Below are positions 45,868 to 56,564 of a stretch of 64,000 bases of DNA, piece after piece. How positions within the stretch are numbered: position 1 is the first letter of the stretch; every line of letters begins with the position of its first letter. The translations under genes and the position numbers were made by a program. Source of the DNA: Chitinophaga sp. sic0106 (GTDB taxonomy: Bacteria > Bacteroidota > Bacteroidia > Chitinophagales > Chitinophagaceae); contig NZ_JAHUWJ010000002.1 in NCBI RefSeq assembly GCF_019219075.1, positions 186,001-250,000 on the forward strand, given 5' to 3'. Below the pieces are notes generated by a model. That model made no database searches. It was not told where the DNA came from and saw only the letters and a program-made list of their open reading frames with translations.

Positions 45868-48800
45868 ATGCAGCACAAATATAAATACAACGGCATAAAA
45901 CTATTATGTGGCGCGGCTTTGCTGCTGATCACAGCTACCGCTTCTGCTCAATCTGCTGCGGGTAACGCGGGCAAAACAACGCAAACAGTTACCGGTAAAA
46001 AGAGCCTGACTGTTACCGGTAGAATTATTGATGCAGCTACTAAAAAGCCAGCTGCCGGCGTACACGTATCCATGCAGGATTTTTCTGCTGCTATTACTGA
46101 TACTTCCGGTAAATACAGATTGGAGGTGCCTTCCTACAATGTGACGATCTCCGTGGATGGTGATGGCTATGCTTCCCGCATGGTGCCATTACAGGGCAGG
46201 AAAAAAGTGGATATCACTTTGATGGATGCCTCGCACACCGGCTACCAGGAGAGTATTGTGATGCCGGTAAATATTATTCCGCAACGCGAAATTACCTCCG
46301 CCGCACAGCAATACAACGTGGAAGGCTGGCGTCAGAACGATGCGATGCCAGACGATATGTTGCAGGGCCGCATCGCCGGACTCAATGTAACCCGCCGTTC
46401 AGGAACACCGGGCGCCGGCGCTACCTTGTTCCTCCGTGGTATTAATTCTCTCTATGCTACTAACAAACCATTGGTAGTAGTGGACAATATGATATTTGAT
46501 ACCAACGACTACGGTGAAAGCGTAATCGCAAATTATTATACCAACCCTTTATCCCTCATCGATGCAAAGGATATTGATAATATCACCGTATTGAAAGATG
46601 CATCTTCCATCTACGGCACAAAAGGTGCCAACGGCGCTATTATCATCACCACTTCGCATACAACGGATAAGGCAACCCATATCGATTTTGGCGCCTATGG
46701 CGGCTATATAGCAGCACCTAAAGGGCTGCCGGTAATGGGTGCATCAGATTTCCGCAGCTACCTTTCCGGTATGATGCAGTCCAAAGGTATGAGCCCGGAA
46801 GAACTGGCTGCGCAGCCTTATATGAACGATGATCCGGCCACTCCGGGATATGCGCGGTACCACAACCAAACCAACTGGCAGGATCAGGTGCTCACGGATG
46901 GCTTCAGCAATAACTACTACCTGAAAGTTACCGGTGGTGATAACATCGCTACGTATGGCCTCAGTATGGGTTATATGAAGAATCAGGGTACTATCAGCGG
47001 TACTGATCTGACCCGTTACAACACCCGCTTTAACGCACAGTTCAACTTTACACAGCGTTTTACCGGATTTGCAAACTTGTCTTTCTCCTATAATCAACAG
47101 AAGCTGAAGGACCAGGGTATTGCCGACAGAACATCTCCATTGTTCCTGGCGCGTACCAAATCGCCTTTCTTCCAGGATCATGAAGTGAACGAAGAAGGGG
47201 TACAAAGTCCGAACCTGGCAGATGTGGATTTACTGGGTGTAGGTAACCCTACCGCGGTAATCGATAAAATGATTGGTGCAAATGTATACTATCGTTTCTT
47301 CGGCACCTTTGGTTTTAAATACGACCTGGGTAAACATTGGAACCTGAATACCACTGTAGGTGTGGTGTTGAATAAAGTCAGGGAGAATATGTTTGTACCG
47401 GGTGTGGGTATTGTAAAGGATACCCTTGCTACTGCTATTGCGGAAAACCGCATGGGTACGCAGGTAAAGCGCATGTTTACTTTCTACAACGACACCTGGG
47501 CGGAATATGAGCAACGCTTTAATATGGATCATAAGATCTATGTGCGTGCCGGCCTCCGCACCCAAACAAATAATGCAGAACAGGATTACGCGCTCGGCTT
47601 CAACTCCGCTACCGATGACCTGACCAGTGTTCAGAACGGTATACCTGCACTCCGCGTAATCGGTGGTGGTATGGGTAAATGGAACTGGTTCAATACTTAC
47701 CTGAGCTCCAACTATGGCTTCCGCGATAAAATGTTCCTTTCCCTGAACGTGGCCATGGATGGTTCCAGCCGCTTCGGTAAAGAAGCAAAAGAAGGCCTCA
47801 CCATCAACGGTAGCAAGTTTCCTGTAATGCCTTCTATCGGCGGCGCATGGCTGGTATCGTCCGAGAGCTTCATGGCACATTCTAAAATTGACCTGCTGAA
47901 ACTACGTGCAAGCTACAGCGTTACCGGCAACGATGATATCGGTAACTACACGGCCCGCCAGACATATGTAACGCAAAACCTCCTTGGCCTGCAGGGGCTG
48001 GTACGTAAAGGCATCGCCAACCCTGAGCTGCAATGGGAAACTTCCGTGAAGTTAAACGGCGGTATTGATGTGGCCATTCTCAACGAGCGCCTCTCCCTCA
48101 GTGTGGACGCCTATAAATCAGAAACCAAAAACATGCTGGTATATGAAAATGTACAGATGGCTACCGGTTTCGAACAAATGCTGACCAACGCCGGCCGTAT
48201 GAAAAATACCGGCGTGGACCTGTCGCTCAACGCCCGCATTGTGGATAAAGGCAACCTGAAATGGGACCTGGGTGTAAACGTGAGCAAATACAAAAATACA
48301 GTGATTGCTGTGCCTGGTGGGTCTTTCACTACGGACTTTGCAGGTGCTACTATTCTGACCGCCAACGGTCAGCCGGCTAACCTGTTCTATGGTTATAAAA
48401 CAGATGGCGTATATGCTACCAGCGCTGATGCGGCTAAAACACAGCTGTATTCAAAACAAACAGATGGTAGTCTCCGCGCTTTCACCGCAGGTGATGTACG
48501 CTTCGCCAACGCGAATGGTGATAACCTGATCAATGCGGACGACCGCACCGTAATCGGTGATCCTAATCCTGATTACATCGGTGGTATCAGCAACCGCGTG
48601 AGCTGGAAACGTTTCGAACTGAATGCCCTCATCACTTTCTCACAGGGTAACGATGTGTTCAACTACACCCGCTACCGCATGGAGTCCATGAGCGATGCCA
48701 GCAACCAGCTGCAAAGCGTAAATAACCGCTGGCAGTACGAAGGGCAGCAAACAAATATGCCAAAGGCTACCTGGGGTGATCCATTGGGCAACAGCCGCTT

Positions 48801-49056
48801 CAGCGACCGCTTTATCGAAGACGGATCTTACCTCCGTCTCCGTTCTGTATCTGTACAATACTATCTCCCGGTAAACCGTAAAGTGATCAAAAACGCTACG
48901 ATCTACCTGATTGGTAACAACCTCGTTACCCTCACCAAATACCAGGGATATGATCCTGAGTTCAGCAGCAGCAACAGCCCGCTGGCACAGGGTATTGATA
49001 CAGGTCTGGACCCCATCAGCCCTAATGTGACATTCGGAGTTCGTATAGGCCTCTAG
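45868..49056 (+). CDS. SusC/RagA TonB-dependent receptor (second of the pectin locus)
   Basis: A 1062-residue outer-membrane transporter; the signal ends in TATASAQ. A carboxypeptidase-like domain (about 48-120, TVTGRIIDAATKKPAAGVHV) leads to the plug (about 140-270), with RIAGLNVTRRSGTPGAGATL and ITVLKDASSIYGTKGANGAI; the barrel ends NVTFGVRIGL. No STN domain. It differs clearly from the SusC at 37913, so the two pairs probably import different pectin fragments. The SusD partner follows directly. Confidence 0.93.
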   Translation: MQHKYKYNGIKLLCGAALLLITATASAQSAAGNAGKTTQTVTGKKSLTVTGRIIDAATKKPAAGVHVSMQDFSAAITDTSGKYRLEVPSYNVTISVDGDGYASRMVPLQGRKKVDITLMDASHTGYQESIVMPVNIIPQREITSAAQQYNVEGWRQNDAMPDDMLQGRIAGLNVTRRSGTPGAGATLFLRGINSLYATNKPLVVVDNMIFDTNDYGESVIANYYTNPLSLIDAKDIDNITVLKDASSIYGTKGANGAIIITTSHTTDKATHIDFGAYGGYIAAPKGLPVMGASDFRSYLSGMMQSKGMSPEELAAQPYMNDDPATPGYARYHNQTNWQDQVLTDGFSNNYYLKVTGGDNIATYGLSMGYMKNQGTISGTDLTRYNTRFNAQFNFTQRFTGFANLSFSYNQQKLKDQGIADRTSPLFLARTKSPFFQDHEVNEEGVQSPNLADVDLLGVGNPTAVIDKMIGANVYYRFFGTFGFKYDLGKHWNLNTTVGVVLNKVRENMFVPGVGIVKDTLATAIAENRMGTQVKRMFTFYNDTWAEYEQRFNMDHKIYVRAGLRTQTNNAEQDYALGFNSATDDLTSVQNGIPALRVIGGGMGKWNWFNTYLSSNYGFRDKMFLSLNVAMDGSSRFGKEAKEGLTINGSKFPVMPSIGGAWLVSSESFMAHSKIDLLKLRASYSVTGNDDIGNYTARQTYVTQNLLGLQGLVRKGIANPELQWETSVKLNGGIDVAILNERLSLSVDAYKSETKNMLVYENVQMATGFEQMLTNAGRMKNTGVDLSLNARIVDKGNLKWDLGVNVSKYKNTVIAVPGGSFTTDFAGATILTANGQPANLFYGYKTDGVYATSADAAKTQLYSKQTDGSLRAFTAGDVRFANANGDNLINADDRTVIGDPNPDYIGGISNRVSWKRFELNALITFSQGNDVFNYTRYRMESMSDASNQLQSVNNRWQYEGQQTNMPKATWGDPLGNSRFSDRFIEDGSYLRLRSVSVQYYLPVNRKVIKNATIYLIGNNLVTLTKYQGYDPEFSSSNSPLAQGIDTGLDPISPNVTFGVRIGL

Positions 49057-49082
49057 GTTATTAACAATTTGAAATGATTAGC

Positions 49083-50840
49083 ATGAAAAAGCTCACCATA
49101 TTATTTTTATCTGCGGCCTGTTTCTGTACCGTACTTTCTTCCTGTAAGAAAATGCTGGATGTAATGCCGGGTGATGAACTGGACCAGTCGCAGATGTACC
49201 GCAACGTATATGACGCAGATGCTGCTGTAATTGGTATCTACGGTAAGTTCCAGGGACTGGCCGAAAGATATATCCTGCTGAATGAACTCCGTGCGGATAT
49301 GCTTAACTATACCGAAAACGCAGATGAAAACCTGCGCCAGCTCAGTAGCCACAGTGTTGCCGAAGATAACCCCTACGCGAGCCCACGACCGTTTTACGAG
49401 GTAATCCTCAACTGCAATGATGTGCTGAAAAATTTCGACATCATGCTGAAGGACAAAAAAATGAAGGAGTCGGAATACGCATCCCGCTATGCAGATATCA
49501 CCTGCCTGCGCAGCTTCCTGTACCTCCAGCTGGGTATTCACTACGGTGAAATTCCTTATGTTACCTCTCCTCTGGAATCTGTAGAAGCGGTGAAAGATGC
49601 TAAAAATTATCCTAAACTGAGCTTCGACGCCTTGCTGGATACGCTGATTAAAGCTACCGAAGCGCTGACATATAAAGACGAATATCCTTCCGGTACTTCA
49701 CCAAACATCAATGTGGATGGCTATCCTACTGTAAAGTGGTTTATCAATAAAAAAGTACTGCTGGGCGATCTGAACCTCTGGAAAGGAAACTACGTACAGG
49801 CGGCCACGTATTATCGCCAGGTGATGGAAACTGCCGCCAACAACTCCAACGATGCAACGATGTACACCATGTATAAACTGGGTTGGGATTCCAATGGCGA
49901 CATGGACCATTACATCAGTTACGGCCGCATCAGTGATGCACAGTCGCTGGTATGGAATACCCAATGGCGCATCATGTACGAGCAGGCGGCCAACAGCAAA
50001 GGATACGAAAGGGAGTGGGTATGGGCCATTCCGTTTGACTCCAAATTCAAACCGGAAAATCCTTTCGTGAAACTTTTTTCCCCAATCGGTGGTAAATACC
50101 TCGTGAAGCCTAGCCAGGAAGCGTTCGACAACTGGAACAGCCAGCAACAGCTGGGTAATACTTCTGCACCTGCCGTACCTGGTTTGCCATATGATGCGCG
50201 TGGGATACTAACCTGCCAGAACATTAACGGCCAGCCGGTAGTGATGAAGTACCTGTGGAACTACCTCAACTGGTCCACCATGTTGCCGGTAGATATGTTA
50301 AAGAGAAACAGTACCTGGTTCCTCTTTAAGCAAACGCACCTGCATATGCGATTTGCGGAAGCAGCTAACCGCGCCGGCAAACACCTGCTGGCATGGGGAC
50401 TGTTTAACAACGGCATCGCCGGAGCTTACCCTGCTCCAACATCTGATGTTACCAACTATCACAACACCTTATTTGAACCATATCCTTTCAACTTCGATGC
50501 AAGAAACAGTGGCTCCTCCGGTATTCCTTACTACCGCGCTTCCTGGTACCGCAACATCGGTATCCGCAGAAGAGCGAACCTGGTAAACTATGCCATAGCA
50601 CCAGGGGCGGACAGTACACTGGCCATCGAAAGTGGATTGATTAATGAAACTGCATTAGAGGATGCATATGAAGGAACCCGCTGGCCAGACCTCTTGCGTG
50701 TAGCGCTGCGGAGAAATGATCCGTCTTTCCTTGCTGAAAAAGTGTACCAGAAACTGAAGAAAGATAACGTTCCCGGTGCAGAAGCAGCAAGGGCTAAACT
50801 GATGGATAAGTCCGGCTGGTACCTGCCATTCAAATTCTGA
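49083..50840 (+). CDS. SusD/RagB-family lipoprotein (second of the pectin locus)
   Basis: A 585-residue surface lipoprotein from ATG 49083 (MKKLTILFLSAACF, lipobox VLSSC); ATG 49074 would add three residues. It starts KKMLDVMPGDELDQSQMY after the signal, has the TPR-like stretch ITCLRSFLYLQLGIHYGEIP, and ends EDAYEGTRWPDLLRVALRRN. It is longer than usual for SusD because of an extended central part. It pairs with the SusC 27 bases upstream and precedes the GH106 gene by about 100 bases. Confidence 0.92.
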   Translation: MKKLTILFLSAACFCTVLSSCKKMLDVMPGDELDQSQMYRNVYDADAAVIGIYGKFQGLAERYILLNELRADMLNYTENADENLRQLSSHSVAEDNPYASPRPFYEVILNCNDVLKNFDIMLKDKKMKESEYASRYADITCLRSFLYLQLGIHYGEIPYVTSPLESVEAVKDAKNYPKLSFDALLDTLIKATEALTYKDEYPSGTSPNINVDGYPTVKWFINKKVLLGDLNLWKGNYVQAATYYRQVMETAANNSNDATMYTMYKLGWDSNGDMDHYISYGRISDAQSLVWNTQWRIMYEQAANSKGYEREWVWAIPFDSKFKPENPFVKLFSPIGGKYLVKPSQEAFDNWNSQQQLGNTSAPAVPGLPYDARGILTCQNINGQPVVMKYLWNYLNWSTMLPVDMLKRNSTWFLFKQTHLHMRFAEAANRAGKHLLAWGLFNNGIAGAYPAPTSDVTNYHNTLFEPYPFNFDARNSGSSGIPYYRASWYRNIGIRRRANLVNYAIAPGADSTLAIESGLINETALEDAYEGTRWPDLLRVALRRNDPSFLAEKVYQKLKKDNVPGAEAARAKLMDKSGWYLPFKF

Positions 50841-50940
50841 TTTTTTATCGATTCCCATAGCAAACAAGCAGCAGAGAAATTTGCTGCTTTTGCTGCTTTT
50901 ACAAGGGGAAATTATGCTCATGTTTTTATATTTTGTTGAG

Positions 50941-53742
50941 ATGAAGAAAAAAGTATTACAGATTGCCGCCCTCCTCGTATGTAACTATGCCGCTCAAGCC
51001 CAGGTACAATGGCCCGCTATCACGCAAACGGCTAAACCATGGACACGCTGGTGGTGGGAGGGTAGTGCTGTAGACTCCTCCGGGCTCACCGCAGCCATGG
51101 AGCAGTATGCAAAGGCTGGCCTCGGTGGACTCGAAATCACACCGATCTATGGTGTGAAAGGTACAGAGGCGAAATTCAGACCTTTTCTTTCCCCTTCGTG
51201 GATGACCATGCTGGAATACACCCTCACCGAGGCTTCCAGACTTAATATGGGAATCGATATGGCTACCGGCACCGGCTGGCCATTCGGTGGACCATGGGTA
51301 ACAAATGAAGATGCCAGCAAGTATGTAACGTATAAAAAATTTGAGTTGAAGAAAGGCGCCAGCCTTTCTGATAAATTAGAATTTATCCAGGAACCAATGT
51401 TGCGCAGCGCAAATCCTAAACCGCTGCCGCCGGATACAAAAGTACTGGAGCCCATCAGTGCCAATAAAAATCTGCAGGAACTGGCCATCGATCAGGTGCG
51501 ATTCAGAAAGCCGCTACCCCTGCAATCCGTGCTTGCTTATAACAGCAAAGGCACCGTAACCGATGTAACCCAATACGTAACTTCCGATGGACGCCTTAAT
51601 TGGAATGCCCCGGAAGATGTAACCATCTACGCCCTCTTCATGGGCTGGCATGGTAAAATGGTGGAAAGGGCCGCCCCTGGTGGAGAAGGCCTCGCCATTG
51701 ATCACTTTTCCTTACCCGCCCTGCAACACTACCTCGCAAAATTTGATGAAGCCTTCAAAGGCAGAAATACCGCTACCCTGCGCAGCTACTTCAACGACTC
51801 CTATGAAGTAGATGACGCACGCGGACAGGCCAACTGGACACCTGAATTCTTCAAAGAATTCCAGCGCCTCCGCGGTTATGACCTTCGTACTGTACTGCCA
51901 CTCCTGCTGGCAAAAGATAATAGTCAGGATCACCTGCGTGTACTCTATGATTACCGCATGACGATCTCTGATCTGCTCCTGGAAAAATTCACGCAGCCAT
52001 GGCATAGCTGGGCAAAAGCACAGGGAAAGCTGATCCGCAACCAAAGCCATGGCTCGCCGTCCAATATATTTGACCTGTATGAAACCATTGATATTCCCGA
52101 AACTGAAGGCACGGAAATTTTACGTTTCAAATTTGCCTCCTCTGCCGCACACGTGAGTGGTAAACCCTTCGCCAGTGCGGAAGCGGCTACCTGGTTAGGG
52201 GAGCATTTCAAATCTTCTTTGGGAGATGTAAAACTTGCAATGGACAAATATTTCGTGGGAGGGGTTAACCACATCTTCTATCACGGAACCAACTACTCTC
52301 CGCAGAATGAACCCTATCCGGGATGGTTGTTTTATGCAGCAGTGCACTTTACGCCTGCCAATTCCTTCTGGAAGGATTTTCATACCCTCAATGAATACGT
52401 AGCACGTTGCCAGAGCTTTTTACAGGCAGGAAAGCCGGATAATGATGTACTGCTGTATTTCCCTTTCCACGACCGTAACATGCAGCCTGGCAGAGACATG
52501 CTGCACCACTTTGATGGGATGGAAGGATTTTCCGGTACCTACTTTGAAGAAGTCGCAGAAGAAATGCTGAGAGAAGGATGGACCTTCGACATGGTATCCG
52601 ACCGGCAAATACTGGAAAGCAAAGCTGCTGACGGAAAGGTGCAGATGCCAGGTGGTAAATACAAAGCCATCCTGCTGGCAGATGTAAAATACCTGCCCCT
52701 GGAAACATTACAGAAACTCAATGCCCTGGCTAAGTCCGGCGTTAAGATACTCTTCTTCGAAAACCTGCCTGCGGATGTAACCGGTTATCATAACCTGGAA
52801 AATAAACGGGCTGCTTTCCAGAAAACACTGGCGGAAATCAGCGCCAATAATAACTCTGCGCTTAACAACCACCTGTCGGAGCTAATGCGTGCAGCCGGTA
52901 TCGTGAAAGAAGAAATGAACGGCCTCAGCTTCGAACGCCGCAGCTGGGACAAAGGCCATACCTACTTTATTGCCAACACCACCGGCAAGGAATACTGGAG
53001 TTACATCACACTGGCTACACCATTTGCTTCAATTGTCCAGTATAACCCGATGACACAGGAAGCAGGAGTAGCACACACGATGGGCCAGAAAGTATATATG
53101 CACCTGAAAGCCGGAGAGAGCTGCATCTTACAAACCTCGAATGAAAAATCTACCGCTGCTGCTTACCCTTACATGATCTCCGCAGGCCTGCCGGAAGAAA
53201 TTACCGGCAACTGGCAACTGCAGTTCCTGCAAGGTGGTCCGGAAATTCCGAAAGGAACCATCACCACTAAAACAGGCTCCTGGACCGACTTACAGGTAGC
53301 GCATGCTAATGAGTTTTCCGGAACAGCCGCTTATACCATCAACATTAAAAAGCCACAACGCAATGTGGATGCCTGGGAGCTGAACCTGGGAAAAGTAGGC
53401 GAAACAGCAGAAGTATTTTTGAATGGCAAAAGTATTACTACCTTGCTGGGACCTGATTATAGCGTAATGATTCCGGCCAGTGCGTTCAAAGAAAATAATG
53501 AACTGCGTATTCTCGTGACCAATGGTATGGCCAATCGTATGATTGCGCTGGAGAAAAAAGGTGTGCAGTGGAAAAAATTCTATAACATCAATATGCCGGC
53601 ACGGCTCCCGGAAAACCGCGGTGAGGACGGGTTATTCACCACCAAAGGATGGCAGCCAACACCATCCGGCTTATTAGATAAAGTAACGCTAACGCCTCAA
53701 CGTAAACTCATTGACTTCAGTATAAATAAACCACGACAATAA
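50941..53742 (+). CDS. GH106 alpha-L-rhamnosidase
   Basis: Start 50941 gives a clean signal (KKKVLQIAALLVCNYAAQAQ); the frame extends to 50881, but the added 20 residues are a second hydrophobic stretch in AT-rich DNA. The 933-residue enzyme starts with TRWWWEGSAVDSSGLTAAM and GLGGLEITPIYGVKG, both typical of GH106, and has a C-terminal beta-sandwich (about 780-900) with FSGTAAYTINIKKP and VFLNGKSI. GH106 enzymes remove alpha-L-rhamnose from rhamnogalacturonan or related glycans. The rhamnose operon close by supports that role. It shares the last base of its stop with the GH2 start. Confidence 0.9.
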   Translation: MKKKVLQIAALLVCNYAAQAQVQWPAITQTAKPWTRWWWEGSAVDSSGLTAAMEQYAKAGLGGLEITPIYGVKGTEAKFRPFLSPSWMTMLEYTLTEASRLNMGIDMATGTGWPFGGPWVTNEDASKYVTYKKFELKKGASLSDKLEFIQEPMLRSANPKPLPPDTKVLEPISANKNLQELAIDQVRFRKPLPLQSVLAYNSKGTVTDVTQYVTSDGRLNWNAPEDVTIYALFMGWHGKMVERAAPGGEGLAIDHFSLPALQHYLAKFDEAFKGRNTATLRSYFNDSYEVDDARGQANWTPEFFKEFQRLRGYDLRTVLPLLLAKDNSQDHLRVLYDYRMTISDLLLEKFTQPWHSWAKAQGKLIRNQSHGSPSNIFDLYETIDIPETEGTEILRFKFASSAAHVSGKPFASAEAATWLGEHFKSSLGDVKLAMDKYFVGGVNHIFYHGTNYSPQNEPYPGWLFYAAVHFTPANSFWKDFHTLNEYVARCQSFLQAGKPDNDVLLYFPFHDRNMQPGRDMLHHFDGMEGFSGTYFEEVAEEMLREGWTFDMVSDRQILESKAADGKVQMPGGKYKAILLADVKYLPLETLQKLNALAKSGVKILFFENLPADVTGYHNLENKRAAFQKTLAEISANNNSALNNHLSELMRAAGIVKEEMNGLSFERRSWDKGHTYFIANTTGKEYWSYITLATPFASIVQYNPMTQEAGVAHTMGQKVYMHLKAGESCILQTSNEKSTAAAYPYMISAGLPEEITGNWQLQFLQGGPEIPKGTITTKTGSWTDLQVAHANEFSGTAAYTINIKKPQRNVDAWELNLGKVGETAEVFLNGKSITTLLGPDYSVMIPASAFKENNELRILVTNGMANRMIALEKKGVQWKKFYNINMPARLPENRGEDGLFTTKGWQPTPSGLLDKVTLTPQRKLIDFSINKPRQ

Positions 53743-56564
53743 TGAAACGGAAACTTGCAGTGCTGCTGGGTATGTTGCTGAGTGGACAAACCTATGCTCA
53801 ATCTACACTAATTCAATACCTGTCGGGCAAAGATAATAACCCAACGGTGCAATGGGACTTCTATTGCACCGGCGGCCGCAACAGCGGCACCTGGACAAGG
53901 ATTGCAGTGCCCAGTTGCTGGGAGCAGCAAGGCTTTGGTAGCTACAATTATGGCAGGGATTATAAAACTTACGGAAAGAATTTCCGCTTCGCTGACGAAC
54001 AGGGATTATACAAACACACCTTCCAGGTACCTGCTAACTGGAAAGGACAAACGATCAATATTGTATTTGATGGCGTGATGACGGATGCAGAAGTAAAAGT
54101 AAACGGTGTATCCGCCGGAGCTATCCACCAGGGCAGCTTCTACCGCTTCCGCTACAATATCTCTTCCTTGCTGAAATACGGAGCCACTAATACGCTGGAA
54201 GTGACGGTGAGCAAAATGTCCGCCGACGCATCGGTGAACAATGCGGAGCGCCTGGCCGACTACTGGGTGTTTGGTGGGATTTTCAGACCGGTATTCCTGG
54301 AAGTATTGCCGGCTACACATATCAAGCAGGTAGCCGTAGATGCTAAGGCTAATGGTGACCTGCGTATACAGGCTGAGCTCACAGAGGCAAAGCCTGGCGA
54401 TATGCTGCTGGCCACTATTACCGACAAAGCAGGAAAGAAAGTAACTGAAATAAAAGCACCGGCATCTTCCAAAACCTTACTGGAAGGTAGTGTAAACGCC
54501 CCGGCCACCTGGAGTGCGGAAACACCGGAGTTGTATAAGTATACTTTGCAGTTACAACGTGGTGGAAAAACTATTCACAGTTTATCAGAAAAATTTGGAT
54601 TCAGGACCATTGAAGTGCGCCGCCAGGATGGTATTTACGTGAATGGAGTGAAGATAAAAGTGAAGGGGATTAACCGTCACTGCTTCTGGCCGGAAACCGG
54701 TCGTACCCTGAACGACAGCATACAACTGCAGGACGCACTGCTGATAAAGGAAATGAATATGAACGCCGTAAGGTGCTCGCATTACCCGCCGGATAAGCGT
54801 TTCCTCGAGTATTGTGATAGCCTTGGTATTTATGTGATCGATGAGCTGGCAGGCTGGCAAAAAGCTTACAGCACCAAAGCCGGTGAACCGCTGGTGAAGG
54901 AAATGGTGGAGAGAGATGTAAACCATCCCAGCATTATTTTCTGGAGCAATGGTAACGAAGGTGGTCACAACAAAGAGCTGGATGATGATTACGGGAAATA
55001 TGATTTGTCCGCCCGCCCGGTGATACATGCGCATCACCGCCCTGGTAACCAGTTTAACGGCATTGACTGCAACCACTACGAAGATTACTACAGCACTAAA
55101 AAAATCCTGGAGGATACCAGCATCTATATGCCAACGGAGTTCCTGCATGCGCAGGACGATGGCGGTGGCGCTGCTGCCCTTAAAGAATTCTGGGACCTGC
55201 ACTGGAACGCTAAATTGGGCGCTGGTGGCTTCATCTGGGCTATGCTGGATGAGGGTGTGGTGAGAAGAGATCAGCATAACATCATTGATGTAAACGGCAT
55301 TAATGCGCCGGATGGTTTGCTGGGCCCTCACCGCGAAAAAGAAGGCAGCTTTTGGGCAGCGAGAGAAATTTATTCTCCCGTAAAAATAGATATGCAACAG
55401 CTGCCAGCTAATTTTTCCGGGGAGATACCGGTGGAGAACAGGTACAATTTCACGAACCTGAATAAGTGCAGTTATAAATGGGAACTACGTAATTATCGCA
55501 AGCCCTTTGACTCCCAGAGCGGCAATTTTGTAATGAAATCCGGACAGGCAACAGCGCCAGATGTGGCGCCGGTGGCAAAAGGTAATATTCAACTGAACCT
55601 GCCTGCCGATTGGAAAAATTACGATGCACTGAGTTTAACCGCTACCGATCCATTGGGTCATGAGTTATATACCTGGGTATGGCATGTGAAGCCCGCCTCC
55701 GTATTGATAAAAGACCTGACAGGTACCGCAACCGGTGCTGGTACTGTTACTACTACTGATAGCAGTGTAACCCTTACCGGTGGACAGGTAACCGTATTAT
55801 TCGACCGTGGTACCGGCATGATCAGGAGCGTGCGCAATGCGGCCGCTGATCAATTGTCGTTTACCGGTGGGCCGGTATTCACTTCCGGCAAAGCCACTGC
55901 GGAGGATATGCAGGTGGTGGGAGATACCGTGGTGTTCCATTACAACGGCGACATGAAAGAGGTGAAATGGTACATGGACAACAACGGCTGGCTGCGCATG
56001 GAATATAACTGGGAGCTCAAGCGCGACGCACCTTTCGCAGGGGTGAGTTTCAATTATCCGGAACAATACATGCTCAGCGCCAAATGGCTGGGTAAAGGCC
56101 CTTACAGGGTTTGGAAAAACAGACTACAGGGTGTAACCCTGGATGTATGGGAAAACGCTTATAACAATGCTGCTGCGGGCTCCGCGCCATGGCAGTTCCC
56201 GGAGTTTAAAGGCTATTTTTCTGATATCACCTGGATGGAGTTTAATACCGTACAGGGTAAGTTTTACGCAGGAACTTCCGATCCCGGATTGTATGTGCGC
56301 CTGTTTGAATTTTACGGAGTGAAAGATGTGAAGCCTAACCCTGGGTTACCTTCCGGCGATATCTCCTTCCTGGAAACCATTCCTCCCGTAGGCACCAAGC
56401 TGGCTTTTAATATCACAAACGGCACTGCTGCCTTAGGCCCTGCCAGCGAATTAAACCATCCAACGGGGATGCACACACGTACTTTATTTTTCTATTTTGG
56501 ACTGCCTAAGTCGGCCGGTAATGCCCAGCAGTTCAACAGACCAAAGGTAAACGAGTTATTATGA
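53742..56564 (+). CDS. GH2 beta-glycosidase (probable beta-galactosidase)
   Basis: A 940-residue secreted enzyme with signal ending in QTYAQ. Domain order: sugar-binding jelly roll (about 30-190, WTRIAVPSCWEQQGFGSYNYG), Ig-like domain (about 195-295), TIM barrel (about 297-590) and C-terminal beta domains. Glu406 in SNGNEGGHN is the acid/base and Glu466 in MPTEFLHAQ the expected nucleophile. RHCFWPETGRTL and NAVRCSHYPP are standard GH2 blocks. Beta-galactosidase suits trimming of rhamnogalacturonan-I galactan side chains, but GH2 also holds glucuronidases and mannosidases. The last four bases overlap the next start (ATGA). Confidence 0.9.
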   Translation: MKRKLAVLLGMLLSGQTYAQSTLIQYLSGKDNNPTVQWDFYCTGGRNSGTWTRIAVPSCWEQQGFGSYNYGRDYKTYGKNFRFADEQGLYKHTFQVPANWKGQTINIVFDGVMTDAEVKVNGVSAGAIHQGSFYRFRYNISSLLKYGATNTLEVTVSKMSADASVNNAERLADYWVFGGIFRPVFLEVLPATHIKQVAVDAKANGDLRIQAELTEAKPGDMLLATITDKAGKKVTEIKAPASSKTLLEGSVNAPATWSAETPELYKYTLQLQRGGKTIHSLSEKFGFRTIEVRRQDGIYVNGVKIKVKGINRHCFWPETGRTLNDSIQLQDALLIKEMNMNAVRCSHYPPDKRFLEYCDSLGIYVIDELAGWQKAYSTKAGEPLVKEMVERDVNHPSIIFWSNGNEGGHNKELDDDYGKYDLSARPVIHAHHRPGNQFNGIDCNHYEDYYSTKKILEDTSIYMPTEFLHAQDDGGGAAALKEFWDLHWNAKLGAGGFIWAMLDEGVVRRDQHNIIDVNGINAPDGLLGPHREKEGSFWAAREIYSPVKIDMQQLPANFSGEIPVENRYNFTNLNKCSYKWELRNYRKPFDSQSGNFVMKSGQATAPDVAPVAKGNIQLNLPADWKNYDALSLTATDPLGHELYTWVWHVKPASVLIKDLTGTATGAGTVTTTDSSVTLTGGQVTVLFDRGTGMIRSVRNAAADQLSFTGGPVFTSGKATAEDMQVVGDTVVFHYNGDMKEVKWYMDNNGWLRMEYNWELKRDAPFAGVSFNYPEQYMLSAKWLGKGPYRVWKNRLQGVTLDVWENAYNNAAAGSAPWQFPEFKGYFSDITWMEFNTVQGKFYAGTSDPGLYVRLFEFYGVKDVKPNPGLPSGDISFLETIPPVGTKLAFNITNGTAALGPASELNHPTGMHTRTLFFYFGLPKSAGNAQQFNRPKVNELL

